Positions 1 through 10,631 of a DNA stretch of 64,000 nt are shown here, one piece after another. Position 1 is the stretch's first letter, and the number at the start of each line of letters is the position of its first letter. Origin of the DNA: Saccharina japonica (taxonomy: Eukaryota > Sar > Phaeophyceae > Laminariales > Laminariaceae); the NCBI GenBank assembly GCA_008828725.1, contig MEHQ01002583.1, positions 100,618 to 164,617 on the forward strand. The letters are read 5' to 3'. The notes below the pieces were generated by a model. It made no database searches and was not told the origin of the DNA. It saw nothing but the letters and a program-made list of their open reading frames with translations. The translations under genes and the position numbers were made by a program.

Positions 1-249
1 TGTACCCAAAGTATAACGCTTCCACAAGGTGCACCTCGTATCGTGGGGGAAAAGTTGCGTTTATGTGACTTTAAAATCGAGACTCCAGATTCCAGATTCC
101 AGATTCAGTACTCTTAAACGGGGTTAACCTCCGTTTTCCCTGCACTCTCCGTTACTACAGTATACCAGTATTTGCATTTCTTTTTTTGACAAGGTGGCGC
201 CTTCCGCTGCTCTTTCCTATATACCAGGTATGTGCCAGGTAGTCGTTTA

Positions 250-1090
250 GAAATTCTGGAACCACTCTTGGGTTTCCGCGTTTTAGTTTCACCATTCCTG
301 CCCGATACTGCTGTAGTTTACAGTCTGGTACAGGCTGTTTGGTTCAGGCATATCACCCAAAATTTCGTCAGTCACGAATGCCGCATGCAATAGCAACTCC
401 AATGTCACATATTTGGTATCATACTGACCGCCATGAACAGTGGAAGAGGGTGACATCGCCAGTTTTTTGTTCAAGGACCTAGAACTGGCGCTACCGCCGA
501 AAATGTGGCCCGACCAATCACAGGCCTTCAAGGTGGTCAATAATAGTCAGGCGTTTCCGTAGGAAAACATGTTTCCCCCCCAATTTTTTTTTCTGAACGA
601 ACCGCTTCCAGGTGGTCCAAGGCATGTTTGTACAAAGTTTCACGCAAATATTCGAAGATCTGACTGGGTATGATCATATTAAGTCATATTTAACGCCCAA
701 AATCGATTATATACTGAAACTACAATAAATAATTACGAGGCAACGCCTATTTTTGCACCTTTACCGCACAAAAGTCCAAATGTCGCCGTTTTTTGGAGAT
801 AGACCCTGAAATTTGGTATACGTGTTTTATGCGCCCTACCCGAGCCTTTTACGAATGGGTTTTCTTTTTTTTTTTTCGCCGGAAATTTCGGATCTCTTAA
901 GACCCAAATTTCCCAAAAATTACAAAACAGGCAATATCTGACGGAAAAAATAAATAAAACCATCCGTTAAAGTCTCGGGCAGGGCGCATAAAAAACGTGT
1001 GCCAAATTTCAGGGTCTATCTCCAAAACACGGCGTGGACATTCGCCACTGAATGGATTTTGGGTGGTTGCTTGAACCAGCCTGTAAGTAG
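250..1090 (-). mobile_element. Degenerate copy of a dispersed element, shared with 49930-51430
   Basis: Read on the minus strand, this stretch aligns by eye with 49930-51430 on the plus strand over several blocks: the GGCTGGTTCAAGC end, an inverted-repeat pair (about 779-862 against 962-1050), and a block near 270-430. The inverted arms read like ATTTGGTATACGTGTTTTAT facing its near reverse complement. The minus strand at 540-289 holds an 83-codon open stretch that looks protein-like, but I do not recognise it. The second copy lacks part of the equivalent region. This is a transposon relic of unknown superfamily. Confidence 0.5.
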
Positions 1091-3350
1091 TATAGGTACA
1101 GTAGCCAACTCAGCCGGGGCACAGCAGCCTGTTCCACACCCCATGGCACAAACACAAACAAGAGACACATGTTGTCACGTTCGACAAAAGCCTACTGACT
1201 GGTGGAGCTTGATATGATATGTCACCGCTGTACTGCTAACACATGGTATGAGCGAGTGCGCGATATATCAGGTATACCCACAAACGCTGCAGCCGAAACC
1301 AATCCTCACGTCTCTGCATTGCTACTGCATGTTACGGTGCAGTAGTGCTGGGCACGCACAGCTTTATTTGCTGTCTAGAGTGCTGTCAGCATCCAACGCC
1401 ACCTATGCCGGGTACGGCTCGTGCTCGCACAACTAAATATCGGCAGTATCTGTACATGTACGAGCACGAGCTATATATGTACCGGTATTGCATTATCTAT
1501 GATACGTAAGACAGCAGTACGTGAAACGGCGACCAACAATCAACAATCAAAGGATCGAAGAAATATACGCTTTTCTCACTTAGGGCGGCAGTGTAAAAAC
1601 TCCATGTTGACGTTTTGACGCTATCCGCTTTCTAGCTGTCAAATTTCGAGTTCTACACATGAAGTCAGCATTGAGGGCACATGGTACAGGGCACAAGTTC
1701 CCCGACTAAAAGCCTCGTGGTGTGGTGTTGCCATGCATGACTGCTTGTTGATGTAATTGATGTATTCTACACCGATGTCACGGCTCGCCACCTCAGCGCC
1801 ACGTCGAGGAGAGTGTGGAAGACCGCGGGAGGCACCGAGCCCAAACTATTACTCATCTTCCGCCCCCCCCCAAAAGCAAGCTGAAAAACAAAATAGACAA
1901 CAGTCCACCAGCAAAGATGCTACGTACTGTACGTACGTACGTACGAAGGAGACCGCGGGTTGACCTTGTGACTGACGGCCTCATACACTAAAATAAGTAT
2001 AATAGGCTAGGAGGCCGCGGTTTGACTTTGTGACTGACCGTCCCATACACTAAAAGTAGGGAGTATATCAAGGCCAAAACAGATCTTGACGCCGAAAAAG
2101 ACTGGTCTCCTCGTAGAATCACTGTCCGCCAGGATCTCTCTCGGGGTCTCACATCTAGATACTCGTGGAGATTCTGCACGTTTCTCCTCGACGATGAGAA
2201 TGATGGCAGGATGTGTTTTCGTCAGAAGGGGCCAAGGGCCAAGGGCTGTAAAAATAGAGCCTAAAAGCTACGAGCACGAAAATAGGCTCTACAGCTCCAG
2301 GGCCTAGCAGGGCTCCAGACTGCACAGGGAGCCAGCTTGACGTTTCTTCAGAAGATACCTGTTGTTCATCGTCCAGTTCGCATAAAACACGAGTACTACT
2401 ACTGTATCGTACAGAGGCCGATGGCATGTCTCCGTGTTTGCGGCCAATGCCGAAATACGAATGTTCCACACCACGAGCAAAATAAATCAAAGTGTCACGC
2501 GAGGCAATTCGGCTCGGAACGTGCACGCGGCAACCACACGAGGGTCGGATATGGGCAAGCCTGTCATGCCTTGTACCCACATACTACTATGTTCTGGGAG
2601 AGTCTGGGGCCCGATGGCGGAAGAGGGTCTTGCTTGGGGATCGATCGTGTAGTGGGTGACTCAAGGGCTACTGCCTAATAAAGATGCAAATATGCTACGG
2701 GGTAGTGTATGTAGCGTAGTAGACCGCGGTTTGACCCCTTCATTGACCGCCCGCTACACTAAAAGTAGTATAATAAGGCCAAGGCATACAATATATACTG
2801 TAACCTCGATCTTTCAGTTGTTATTTGTTACTGTGGCAACGCGCAAACAAACGCAGAGGCGAGAGAGCCACAAAACAGACGACGGCAAGCAACAGTCTAG
2901 AAAGCCTCGAGCTTGGACTTGGGACGGACGGCCTCATCCGCTCAAACTCGGGGGCTTTTTCCCCCTCATTACTGCGCATCACGGATTCCTTGCCCGCAAC
3001 TTAGCGTGTGTGCCGCCGCTCCCACTTGCCCCATACAGCCCCCATCTTGCGCTCGCGGCTACCGGAAACAGAAACGAGGGATACCGGCCATGCAATTTTA
3101 CAAAATCGCGGGAAATAAAATACCGGCCGATAAACGCACCTACCTGTGTTTTTTTCGACGGCTTCTCGATCCTCTGTTTTGGATGGATTGAGCAGCAGTA
3201 GCGTATCAGAAGTAGAGCAGTTGCTACGGATGGCAGCAATGGATTCGGATCCAAGTCTTCAGCTCGGGCACCGAAAGCGACAGATGAGCTGCAAATAATG
3301 GCGTCCAACCAGTTTCCTTTTTTTTGTCAGCTTTTCCCCACCACTCGTAC
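1091..3350. other. Gene-free stretch with a dispersed 75-bp repeat
   Basis: I see no gene here. The notable content is a roughly 65-75 bp unit containing GACCGCGGTTTGAC followed by CACTAAAAGTAG. It occurs at about 1946-2009, 2010-2083 and 2716-2790. A short GTAC run lies near 1925-1945. Open frames in this stretch overlap on both strands and show no recognisable family. Confidence 0.5.
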
Positions 3351-3377
3351 CGAAAAACATAATATGTTTTTCGGTAT
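3351..3377. repeat. Perfect hairpin, 12-bp arms
   Basis: ACCGAAAAACAT, a 3-base loop, then the exact reverse complement ATGTTTTTCGGT. No coding sequence adjoins it. It may be the core of a small palindromic element. Confidence 0.7.
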
Positions 3378-3498
3378 CATATCATACGTACGAATATTAT
3401 GCGTCGGGTAGAGTTTTGATTGGCCAACCAAATGCCGCCACTTCTGGTCCTTACGAATACCGACGATGCAAAGTTTTACCCGCTATGATACGGGCTAA

Positions 3499-4001
3499 AT
3501 CTATCTATTATATATAGTTCGTCTGATGCCCAAAAAACAATACTTTAATCAAGTGATCTTTGATGCCCACTTTATCATAGCTATTTAGAGGAGCGCTGAT
3601 GAAAAAAAAAAATCTTCGTGCAGCAGTTGTTCGCTTTGATGCCCAATTCCCAAATCAACCACAAATATCTATCTATTATATATAGTTCGTCTGATGCCCA
3701 AAAAACAATACTTTAATCAAGTGATCTTTTATGCCCACTTTATCATAGCAATTTAGAGTAGCGCTGATGAAAAAAAAAAATCTTCGTGCAGCAGTTGTTC
3801 GCTTTGATGCCCAATTCCCAAATCAACCACAAATATCTATCTATTATATATAGTTCGTCTGATGCCCAAAAAACAATACTTTAATCAAGTGATCTTTTAT
3901 GCCCACTTTATCATAGCAATTTAGAGTAGCGCTGATGAAAAAAAAAAATCTTCGTACAGCAGTTCGCTTTGATGCCCAATTCCCAAATCAACCACAAATA
4001 G
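3499..4001. repeat. Tandem array, three units of 168 bp
   Basis: The phrase CTATCTATTATATATAGTTC recurs at 3501, 3669 and 3837, which fixes the period at 168 bp. Units two and three are almost identical, and the third lacks three bases near its end. Each unit contains GATGCCC several times and a poly-A run after CTGATG. The period is near nucleosome length, as for many satellite monomers, but only three units are present. Confidence 0.9.
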
Positions 4002-5960
4002 AACATATATTCTGCATGCGACGATTGACCTTCGATCTCGACATAGACTCAGTCCACGACTAACGACCTTCGTACCAGGCAAGGCCAGCAAGTGTACATA
4101 GCGGCCTCGAAGGTATCATTACGATTCGTAGTCTAGGGGGCGAGCGGTTGCTTGCGGCGTCCGACGGTCTTCGTTGAAAAACCTTAAAACACTCGTTCTT
4201 GCGATCGGGTATCATAGAGTTTTCGTGTTCTGTTTTGAACTCAGCTGCCAACTGTGTTTTCGTCAGACGCCTGCTCTGCGCCCTCCGCATATCATCGACC
4301 GAGGCGTGAGAACTGTGGCACTACGCTCGTAGGGTGGATCGGAGGTCCTCACCAGCGCGATGCGTTCAGAGTTTATGACGCAGTCGTTGAGTTTGTCGAT
4401 CGATATGTCAAAATGTCAAACTTGAAAAAATGCGATTTTTTTCTTGTATATGATACGTACCTACCTGGTATAAAAAACCAAGTATCCCCGTCGTCGTACG
4501 AGTACTTGACGTATGTACGAGTATGTATGTAATACTATGTGCTGTCTGGTACCTGGTATGAACGAACCTGGTATCAACTACGCATCCCCGCCGTACATGT
4601 GTACTCGTATGAATACAAGTATTAATACGGGCTCCAGGTTCACAGCTTGAGCCTGTGGCACTTTCCTTCTTGTCTGTGTACGCGTCGAAGAGACGCCAGG
4701 TTGTTGATCACACGAGATCTGGTTTGCACGATAAGATACGGAGATCTTATGACAGGGTGAATTGGTGATACTTGCATGGGAGATCCTTACGGTGATCTCC
4801 GACAAGATGTTACCGGGCGCTTCCGACAAGATGTATGTATGTGCAGGTATATATCATATGTACGAGTTCATAAGACACTCTCTTGTCGTACCACACTGCT
4901 ACTGGTGATGGTACTCGTATAAGTGCTGATGATGGGTGTATCATAGTAGTGGTTAGTTGACGTACAGTAGTATATGTGTTGTTGTTTGGTATCCACGACC
5001 CGGCTCCAAGAAGCACTTCGTACGAGTATGTATGTGCAGGTATACGAGTGATATTATATGAGTACGTAAGACAGCACACAGCACTCTCTCGTACACTGGC
5101 GACGGTGACTGTTCACCCTAGCCAAGGCCACAGTCGTTGAGCAAGATCGTTTATATTTACGCAGGGATGTGTTCATGCACGGATGCTTATACTCGTATGT
5201 TGGCCTATATCTAGACTTCGGAAACCCGCTGACATTGTAATATTGACAACCGAGGATAGGTTTGCCCCTACGCGCTTTGTGCTAGAGCTGTCGACGTTGT
5301 TTACTCTTCTTTAATTCCGGAGTTATCAGGTTGACAGTCTTGTGTTTATATGTTCGTTATTGTTTCTTGCCTTCTCCTGTCTTCTTCAGCGTATTGCCAG
5401 GTATATGTTATAATTATTATCATCATCTTTGCCATCCGACAATGTGCAGCATGACCTTCAGCGTTGACCACTCATAACATTCCCGAAAGCAGAAAACCAC
5501 GGAAACAAAGGAAATCTATGCGCAAAGTCTAACTGTTTGGCAGCTCTTGTATCTTTGGTTGTGTTTATGTCCCCATCGTTTCTATTTTCTTCACCATTAT
5601 TTGTACTCCTATTAACCTTCGCCGTCAATTTGTTTCCTATTTATTCCTATTATATGTATTTCGACCCTCTATCATCTCCATTACTACTTGCTTCAATGGC
5701 CCTACCGCCGTGGGGGCGGGAGGGCCACTTATTCCCTAGTATAATATATAGGGTACCGTTGTCGTCAAAACCCACATACCGCGCTGTACAACTGACAAGC
5801 AGGTCGTGTGCAGCAGCTCGCTTTATAGATAGGTCTCCTGCAGGGCGTAAAAGAGGTGGAGAAATGTCGCGCTGCCGCACCTTTTTCTCGCAAATCCCGT
5901 TTTTTTCATCACGTGCCGAAGGCATGGTGCGGCTTGCCGCACCACGCTTTTCTTGTATCG
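4002..5960. other. Gene-free stretch with local duplication
   Basis: No convincing gene. A phrase around GTATGTATGTGCAGGTATA followed by AAGACA and CTCTCTTGTCGTAC-like sequence occurs at about 4828-4895 and again at 5018-5095. A short block near 4240-4265 (TCAGCTGCCAACTGTGTTTT) resembles 42120-42145. A plus-strand open frame at 5537-6184 starts with hydrophobic residues but runs through the hairpin repeats that follow, so I do not call it. Confidence 0.4.
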
Positions 5961-5962
5961 CA

Positions 5963-6105
5963 CCTTTTTCTGCCGGAGGCGAAAAAAAATGTGAAAAAAA
6001 AAAATGGGTCTGTTTCGCCGCAGGCGAAAAACGTTTTGGACCCACGTATTGCGTCGCAGACGAAAAATGTTTTGGCGTGTTTTTCGCCACAGGCGAAAAA
6101 AAAAT
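5963..6105. repeat. Cluster of four small GC hairpins
   Basis: Four near-copies of a palindrome like TTTTTCGCCACAGGCGAAAAA lie at about 5963-5989, 6012-6033, 6047-6069 and 6079-6105. Each has TTCGCC and GGCGAA arms around a 2-3 base centre, separated by A- or T-rich linkers. They could form serial hairpins in RNA or single-stranded DNA. Confidence 0.75.
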
Positions 6106-7776
6106 GTTTTTTTTTTGTCTTCATTTCTCAAACAGCCTGTCTCAGATGCTATATGTTAGGGTCTTGTTTCCTCTTTTGGCATAGAGTACTTTACTTCTTT
6201 GGATAATTCGATTGAAATTGTTGCCGTTTTCCTATGCCCGAGGACGTTCCAGGCAAACCAGGCCAGGGACACTGTGGCATGTGGCGCCTATTCAAGCACC
6301 TCACATCTGCTGACGATATGTCTGATGCTTTTTGACCGTAATTTAGTCCTTGTTTCTTCGCAAAATGCAGAACATTCCAAGGCAGCCGGCACCACGTATA
6401 CAAGAGGATAAACCGAGCGGGTTAGACGCGCATTTTGAGTATATTGACGCATATATGGTAACAAAAAGCGGCCTCCGGCGGCCCTCCGGCGGCCCTCCGG
6501 GAGCCCTCCGGGGGGCCTCCGGGGCCCCCTGCGGGGAGCCGCACATCGCCTTCGCCGATGTGGTGCGGGCCCGCACCACGGCGTCCACCTCGTGGTGCGG
6601 TGATTTCACCACGACCCCGGACGCCTATTGTACGCCCTGGTCTCCTGTGTGGTGTGCGTGCCAGCTGTGGGACTACAGTAACAACCTTATCCCGATGCTG
6701 TTAATAACAGCGTGGACCCTTCCAACCACACCCTGGATGGAGCAGCCACGCCTTGTATCCCCATCAATCACCAGAGAGCAGAGAGAGGTGCCGACCGTCA
6801 TGCGTAGCATATTGACTGTAGCCAGGTGCTGTAGTGTTTGCATAATGCTTCCTCCGTGGTGTTTCAGTCATGCTTTCTTTCAAGGTGCTCCCACGAAATG
6901 ACCATGAAGAAAGCGTTACGAAGAAGCTCCGGCAATGTACCCATAGAAGGACAGAAAAACAATGCGCACATTTCTCTGCACCGCACCCTTGCGCAGCGCT
7001 TTGGTGTCCGTCAGCAGGTACTCCCCCCGCCCCAGGTACAGCAACGGTCAGGGGTCAGTGACGTGCCTGCTTCTACAGTAATCACCGTGCGCTGGTTGGG
7101 TCACGTTTGTTCTCGACGATGTAGCACTGATTGATGTACGACCATTGCGCCTGCCTCCTACAACATAATTGTATAGCCGGAGGCTGACGATCGCTTATCC
7201 CCGGTGGGTAGTGTTTTACACCCGGTGGTGTCGGCCACGACGAGATCGTCAGAAACCATCTATCTCGTGCTTGAACGCATGTCGCGTGCCTCGTAGGTAA
7301 TACATAACTAATCGCGTACTGCTGTAATACTACAACAGCAAGCAGCAGTCTTCCCTGACGATGTGAGTCACAGCGCAAACAGGCGCACGCAAGACGCCGG
7401 GCCAACGGACTCATCCCCTCACCTAAACAAAACAATACACCGTCTCCTAAAACAACAATTAATTGGACCACAGTACGTAGCTACGAGTACCTGTCTCTGT
7501 TATTTATATCCTTGCCATCCGACAATGTGCATGTAGCAATGAGCTTCAGCCATAAGCACTCCGGAATAAGGAACCCACGGAAGAAACAAAAATAGCCTTC
7601 AGCACAAAGTAATATTAAATTAAGTATACCCCTCCCATTTGCAATAGTTATCGTCTCCGTAGAAAAAAACAATTGATGAATTCACACCCCCCCCCTCTAG
7701 TATTGAATTAATTATACCCCACGCCCATTTTGGTTTTATATTTGGCGCCCATTTAGTATATGTACGAGATGTCATA
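6106..7776. other. Gene-free stretch with GC-rich repeat and palindrome
   Basis: A GC-rich tandem of CCCTCCGGCGG-like units lies at about 6468-6545. It is followed by the perfect 20-bp palindrome GTGGTGCGGGCCCGCACCAC at 6558-6577, with a further GTGGTGCGG copy downstream. A plus-strand open frame at 6350-6901 crosses these repeats and has no family signature. I see no supported gene. Confidence 0.4.
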
Positions 7777-7865
7777 AGGCTTAGTTCGGGTAGGCGATTG
7801 GTTAACCTTTTACCAGTATAGCCCAACAGACTAGCGCCGTGAGTTCGAATCTCACCTCCACCATG
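7777..7865 (+). other. tRNA-like sequence, possible SINE head
   Basis: The end reads like the 3' half of a tRNA: a T-arm GTGAG/TTCGAAT/CTCAC followed by CTCCACCA, with a good B-box GAGTTCGAATC. The matching 5' acceptor strand GGTGGAG is absent upstream, so it is not an intact tRNA gene. The 5' part (GGCTTAGTTCGGGTAGGCGA) is repeated at 8032-8094 without the T-arm. A tRNA-derived short interspersed element or tRNA relic is the likeliest reading. Confidence 0.4.
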
Positions 7866-8031
7866 AAAACACTTCATAAAGAAAAGTGAATTTCCTCATG
7901 TCAAGAACCTGAAAAATACTCTCTCTGGGTCCCCATAACATTAGAACCGCGAGGCCAATTGGCTTTGACACGACGACCCGTATATCCGGTCTGTCCTGAA
8001 TATCCCGCAGGTCCAGAGGGGGAAAGTGTTA

Positions 8032-8094
8032 TAAGGCTTAGTTCGGGTAGGCGATCGGTTAACCTTTTACCAGTAGCCCAACAGACCAAGACCT
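8032..8094 (+). repeat. Second partial copy of the tRNA-like repeat
   Basis: This matches 7777-7837 almost base for base from ATAAGGCTTAGTTCGGG to CCCAACAGAC, then diverges before the T-arm. Confidence 0.6.
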
Positions 8095-8153
8095 TAACAC
8101 GGACATACACATTTCGAGATGATGCACTCATCATTTACTCCCACTGGCGTCCA

Positions 8154-8260
8154 GCCATTATGTCTATACGCAATGGTGCGCTTACAGTATGGGCCCCGCC
8201 AGCCCAACCATTGTGCCTATACGCAATGATGCGCTTACGGTATGGGCCCCGCCAGCAAAC
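8154..8260 (+). repeat. Two tandem copies of a 53-bp unit
   Basis: The unit CTATACGCAATG...GGGCCCCGCCAGC occurs twice in a row (about 8154-8206 and 8208-8260) with a few substitutions. Confidence 0.8.
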
Positions 8261-10071
8261 AACACCCACCTATGTAATATGATCAAGCCTTGGAAAAACA
8301 TTGTGACACCAACCTTTGCATAGGCTATTATATAGGATTTACTGTAGTGTAGAGCTCACCGCTGAGCCCGTGATTTCTTAGCATCCCCTTTAAGTGAGCC
8401 TGGCGTTCGTATTAGGGTGTATCTTGTTCGTGGACATGCGGTGTATCTACAGTACCCCATTTGAGGGCCACCTATCTGTAGGTTGAAGATGCGCACATCT
8501 ACTCCGATTGACGCTCATTCATGTATCTTTATGTAGGGCGATGGCGCGCTTATCTATCTCGAATAACGTTCATCGCAGACGACCGAGGTCCGGTGCATGC
8601 CTGGTCGAGTACTCCCACAAGCCGGCAAGGTGGGACTCTTCCCTCACTCGGACGTAGCGGCGACTGTGATGTGCGGCTGATGATGCTGCCTATCCTTCAG
8701 CCAGCATCTAATACATTTGGCGTTCGGAAGTTATGTACACTACGTACGGTACATGGGTAGTACCACCCATGATCTTCCTTTAGTGCAGATTATCATACTG
8801 CTGTATCCTCTACCCCGATCGATGATCAACAGGTAGCGTTTCAAAGGTGACTCCTGGATCGTCACAACCCACTGGATATGGAATAGTGGTAGGGGTGGGT
8901 GAATTAGTTAATGGATGACTTGAGCTTCGAGTACAGTGGCGTAGATTTATTAGTTTCGACAAAAGAGGGGCATGGAGGTGTTGAAAATCAAATGAAGGTG
9001 ATGTCGGAAAAAACTACCGCTGTGGCTGAAAATTCAAATACCATGAAGTATTCACATTAATACACAGCGCTCCTTATCATTTACGTCTAGATCGGTATGT
9101 TTGTCAACGCGTCACGACACGGGCTTTCGTGCGATATACACGGAAAACCAGGCCAAAAGACGCACCGCATCGGTCGAATACCCTGCTGGTTCTATCGACT
9201 ACAGGTGGGGCATGCAAACGCCCGGCGATGTGCCTGTCGAAATACACCAACGGGATATTTGGAAGCCGCCATTCTCGTTGCATGTGCCCCTTCCTTGTTT
9301 CGGAGAAGTAATAAGAAAGATCTGCCGAAGGACTCGACGCATTTGTGAATGATGTCTTCGTCGCCCGTTGCTGATGTCGAAAATATCCCTTCAGCCTGAC
9401 GTTGAAGGCGGTCGCGGTTTCCAATGGCATTCGCTTGAAGGCAAGTAGGCGTGGAGTTGGTTTTTGGGGCTATTTTTGATGGGCGTGGAAGTTGTGTGCC
9501 GAGTATTGCCGAGAGAGCGTTGTGGTCAGTAGGGGAGGAAAGCAGGCTATTGAGAGCAGGGCGAAACAGAGGTTCAGTGTTCGCTTGTGTGAAAAAAATA
9601 TAACCAAAACATGACCACCGACCAATCACTGCTGCTGCTGTCGCCAGGTCGCAACGCGCGTGTACAAAAAGCATCGTGGCCGTTCATCGCGTTACAGTGT
9701 CGACACAGCTCTCACACTGAACGCATCATTAGCCAACACTCTTCTAGCCAACAATACGCGCAAAGAGCCCACGGCTTTGTATGCGTCACCCCAGACAGTG
9801 TTAAAACCTCCGCTATGCACGACGTACAACAAACAACCTGTATCCAATCAATGACGCGACAAGTGCTTGAATACAACAATCTGGTCAGTCAATGATAGTT
9901 CAACAATGTGTCGTAAGCTCGCAACACGTATGCCACCTAGTCTCTCTCTCCCTTAACCTCTCCTCGCTCTTACCCTACCCCCGCCCCCCATGTCCAAACG
10001 ACTACGGGCCTGCATTAATGTCGAGTACAGCCCCCCGCCCCCGTCTCTCTTGCCCCTCCGTCTCTCGCTTT
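8261..10071. other. Stretch with no supported gene; one weak open frame
   Basis: The only long, compositionally ordinary open frame is on the minus strand at 9674-9192 (160 codons, first codon counted). The plus-strand frame at about 9101-9352 also looks protein-like. They overlap, neither matches a family I know, and at most one can be real. Plain repeats are absent between 8261 and 9900. From 9900 the sequence becomes pyrimidine-rich and leads into the next repeat. Confidence 0.25.
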
Positions 10072-10400
10072 GCATAGTTAGCCTACTACAGCCCCTCCCC
10101 TCCCAATGTCTTCCTCGTCGGTGGAAACCCAACCTTCTCAGCCCCGGCATTGTAGGGATGCGATGGTCTATGGACATACGAGTACGGCCATGCATGACAT
10201 ACCCTCCCCCCATCTCTCCCTCTCTCGCTTTGCATAGTTAGCCTACTACAGCCCCTCCCCTCCCAATGTCTTCCTCGTCGGTGAAAACCCAACATGCTCA
10301 GTCACGGCCTTGTAGGGATGCGATGGTCTATGGACATACGAGTACGGCCATGCATGACATAAGTACACCCCTCCCCCGCTCCTCTCCCTCTGCATAGTTA
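10072..10400 (+). repeat. Two tandem copies of a dispersed ~165-bp repeat
   Basis: The unit runs from GCATAGTTAGCCTACTACAG through TTGTAGGGATGCGATGGTC to the CATGCATGACAT phrase and a C-rich tail. It occurs at about 10072-10230 and 10231-10390. Diverged relatives sit at 14216-14400 and in 53262-54010. Its end touches the stop codon of the sulfotransferase gene, so it probably forms that gene's 3' flank. Confidence 0.75.
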
Positions 10401-10631
10401 GGCTACTTCTGACTTCCCCACAGCGGGAGACCAGGGCAAGGACTCTCTCCCGAGAAGCTGTTTCAACGCATCGTCATACGGGGCGTAGAAGTCCCGCAGT
10501 CGCCGCTCCATTCCTTCGTCCATCGGCGCGTAGTCTCTCTTGTTCTTAGGCGCCTTGTCCACCAGTTGCGACGGAGGAAGTCCGATGTGCTCGAACACAA
10601 CGTCCATGGTTTCCTGCAGAGAGTCCTCGGT
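10398..10631 (-). CDS. Sulfotransferase exon 7 (terminal)
   Basis: It opens after GACGGACAG in phase 0 and codes 77 residues plus TAA at 10400-10398. It holds VFEHIGLPPSQL, DKAPKNKRDYAPM and DFYAPYDDALKQLLG, the standard end of the family, where the chain finishes shortly after the LLG...W motif. The previous exon also ends in phase 0. Partial copies of its first ~90 bp lie in the intron upstream. Confidence 0.88.
   Translation of the reverse strand, partial: TEDSLQETMDVVFEHIGLPPSQLVDKAPKNKRDYAPMDEGMERRLRDFYAPYDDALKQLLGRESLPWSPAVGKSEVA

Noticed and set aside
3590-3960. CTGATGA in the 168-bp units, as in a hammerhead ribozyme core
   Set aside because: No GAAA at the required distance and no stem II pairing; the sequence after it is a poly-A run.
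5537-6184. 215-codon plus-strand frame with hydrophobic start
   Set aside because: It runs through hairpin repeats, and other frames are equally open there.
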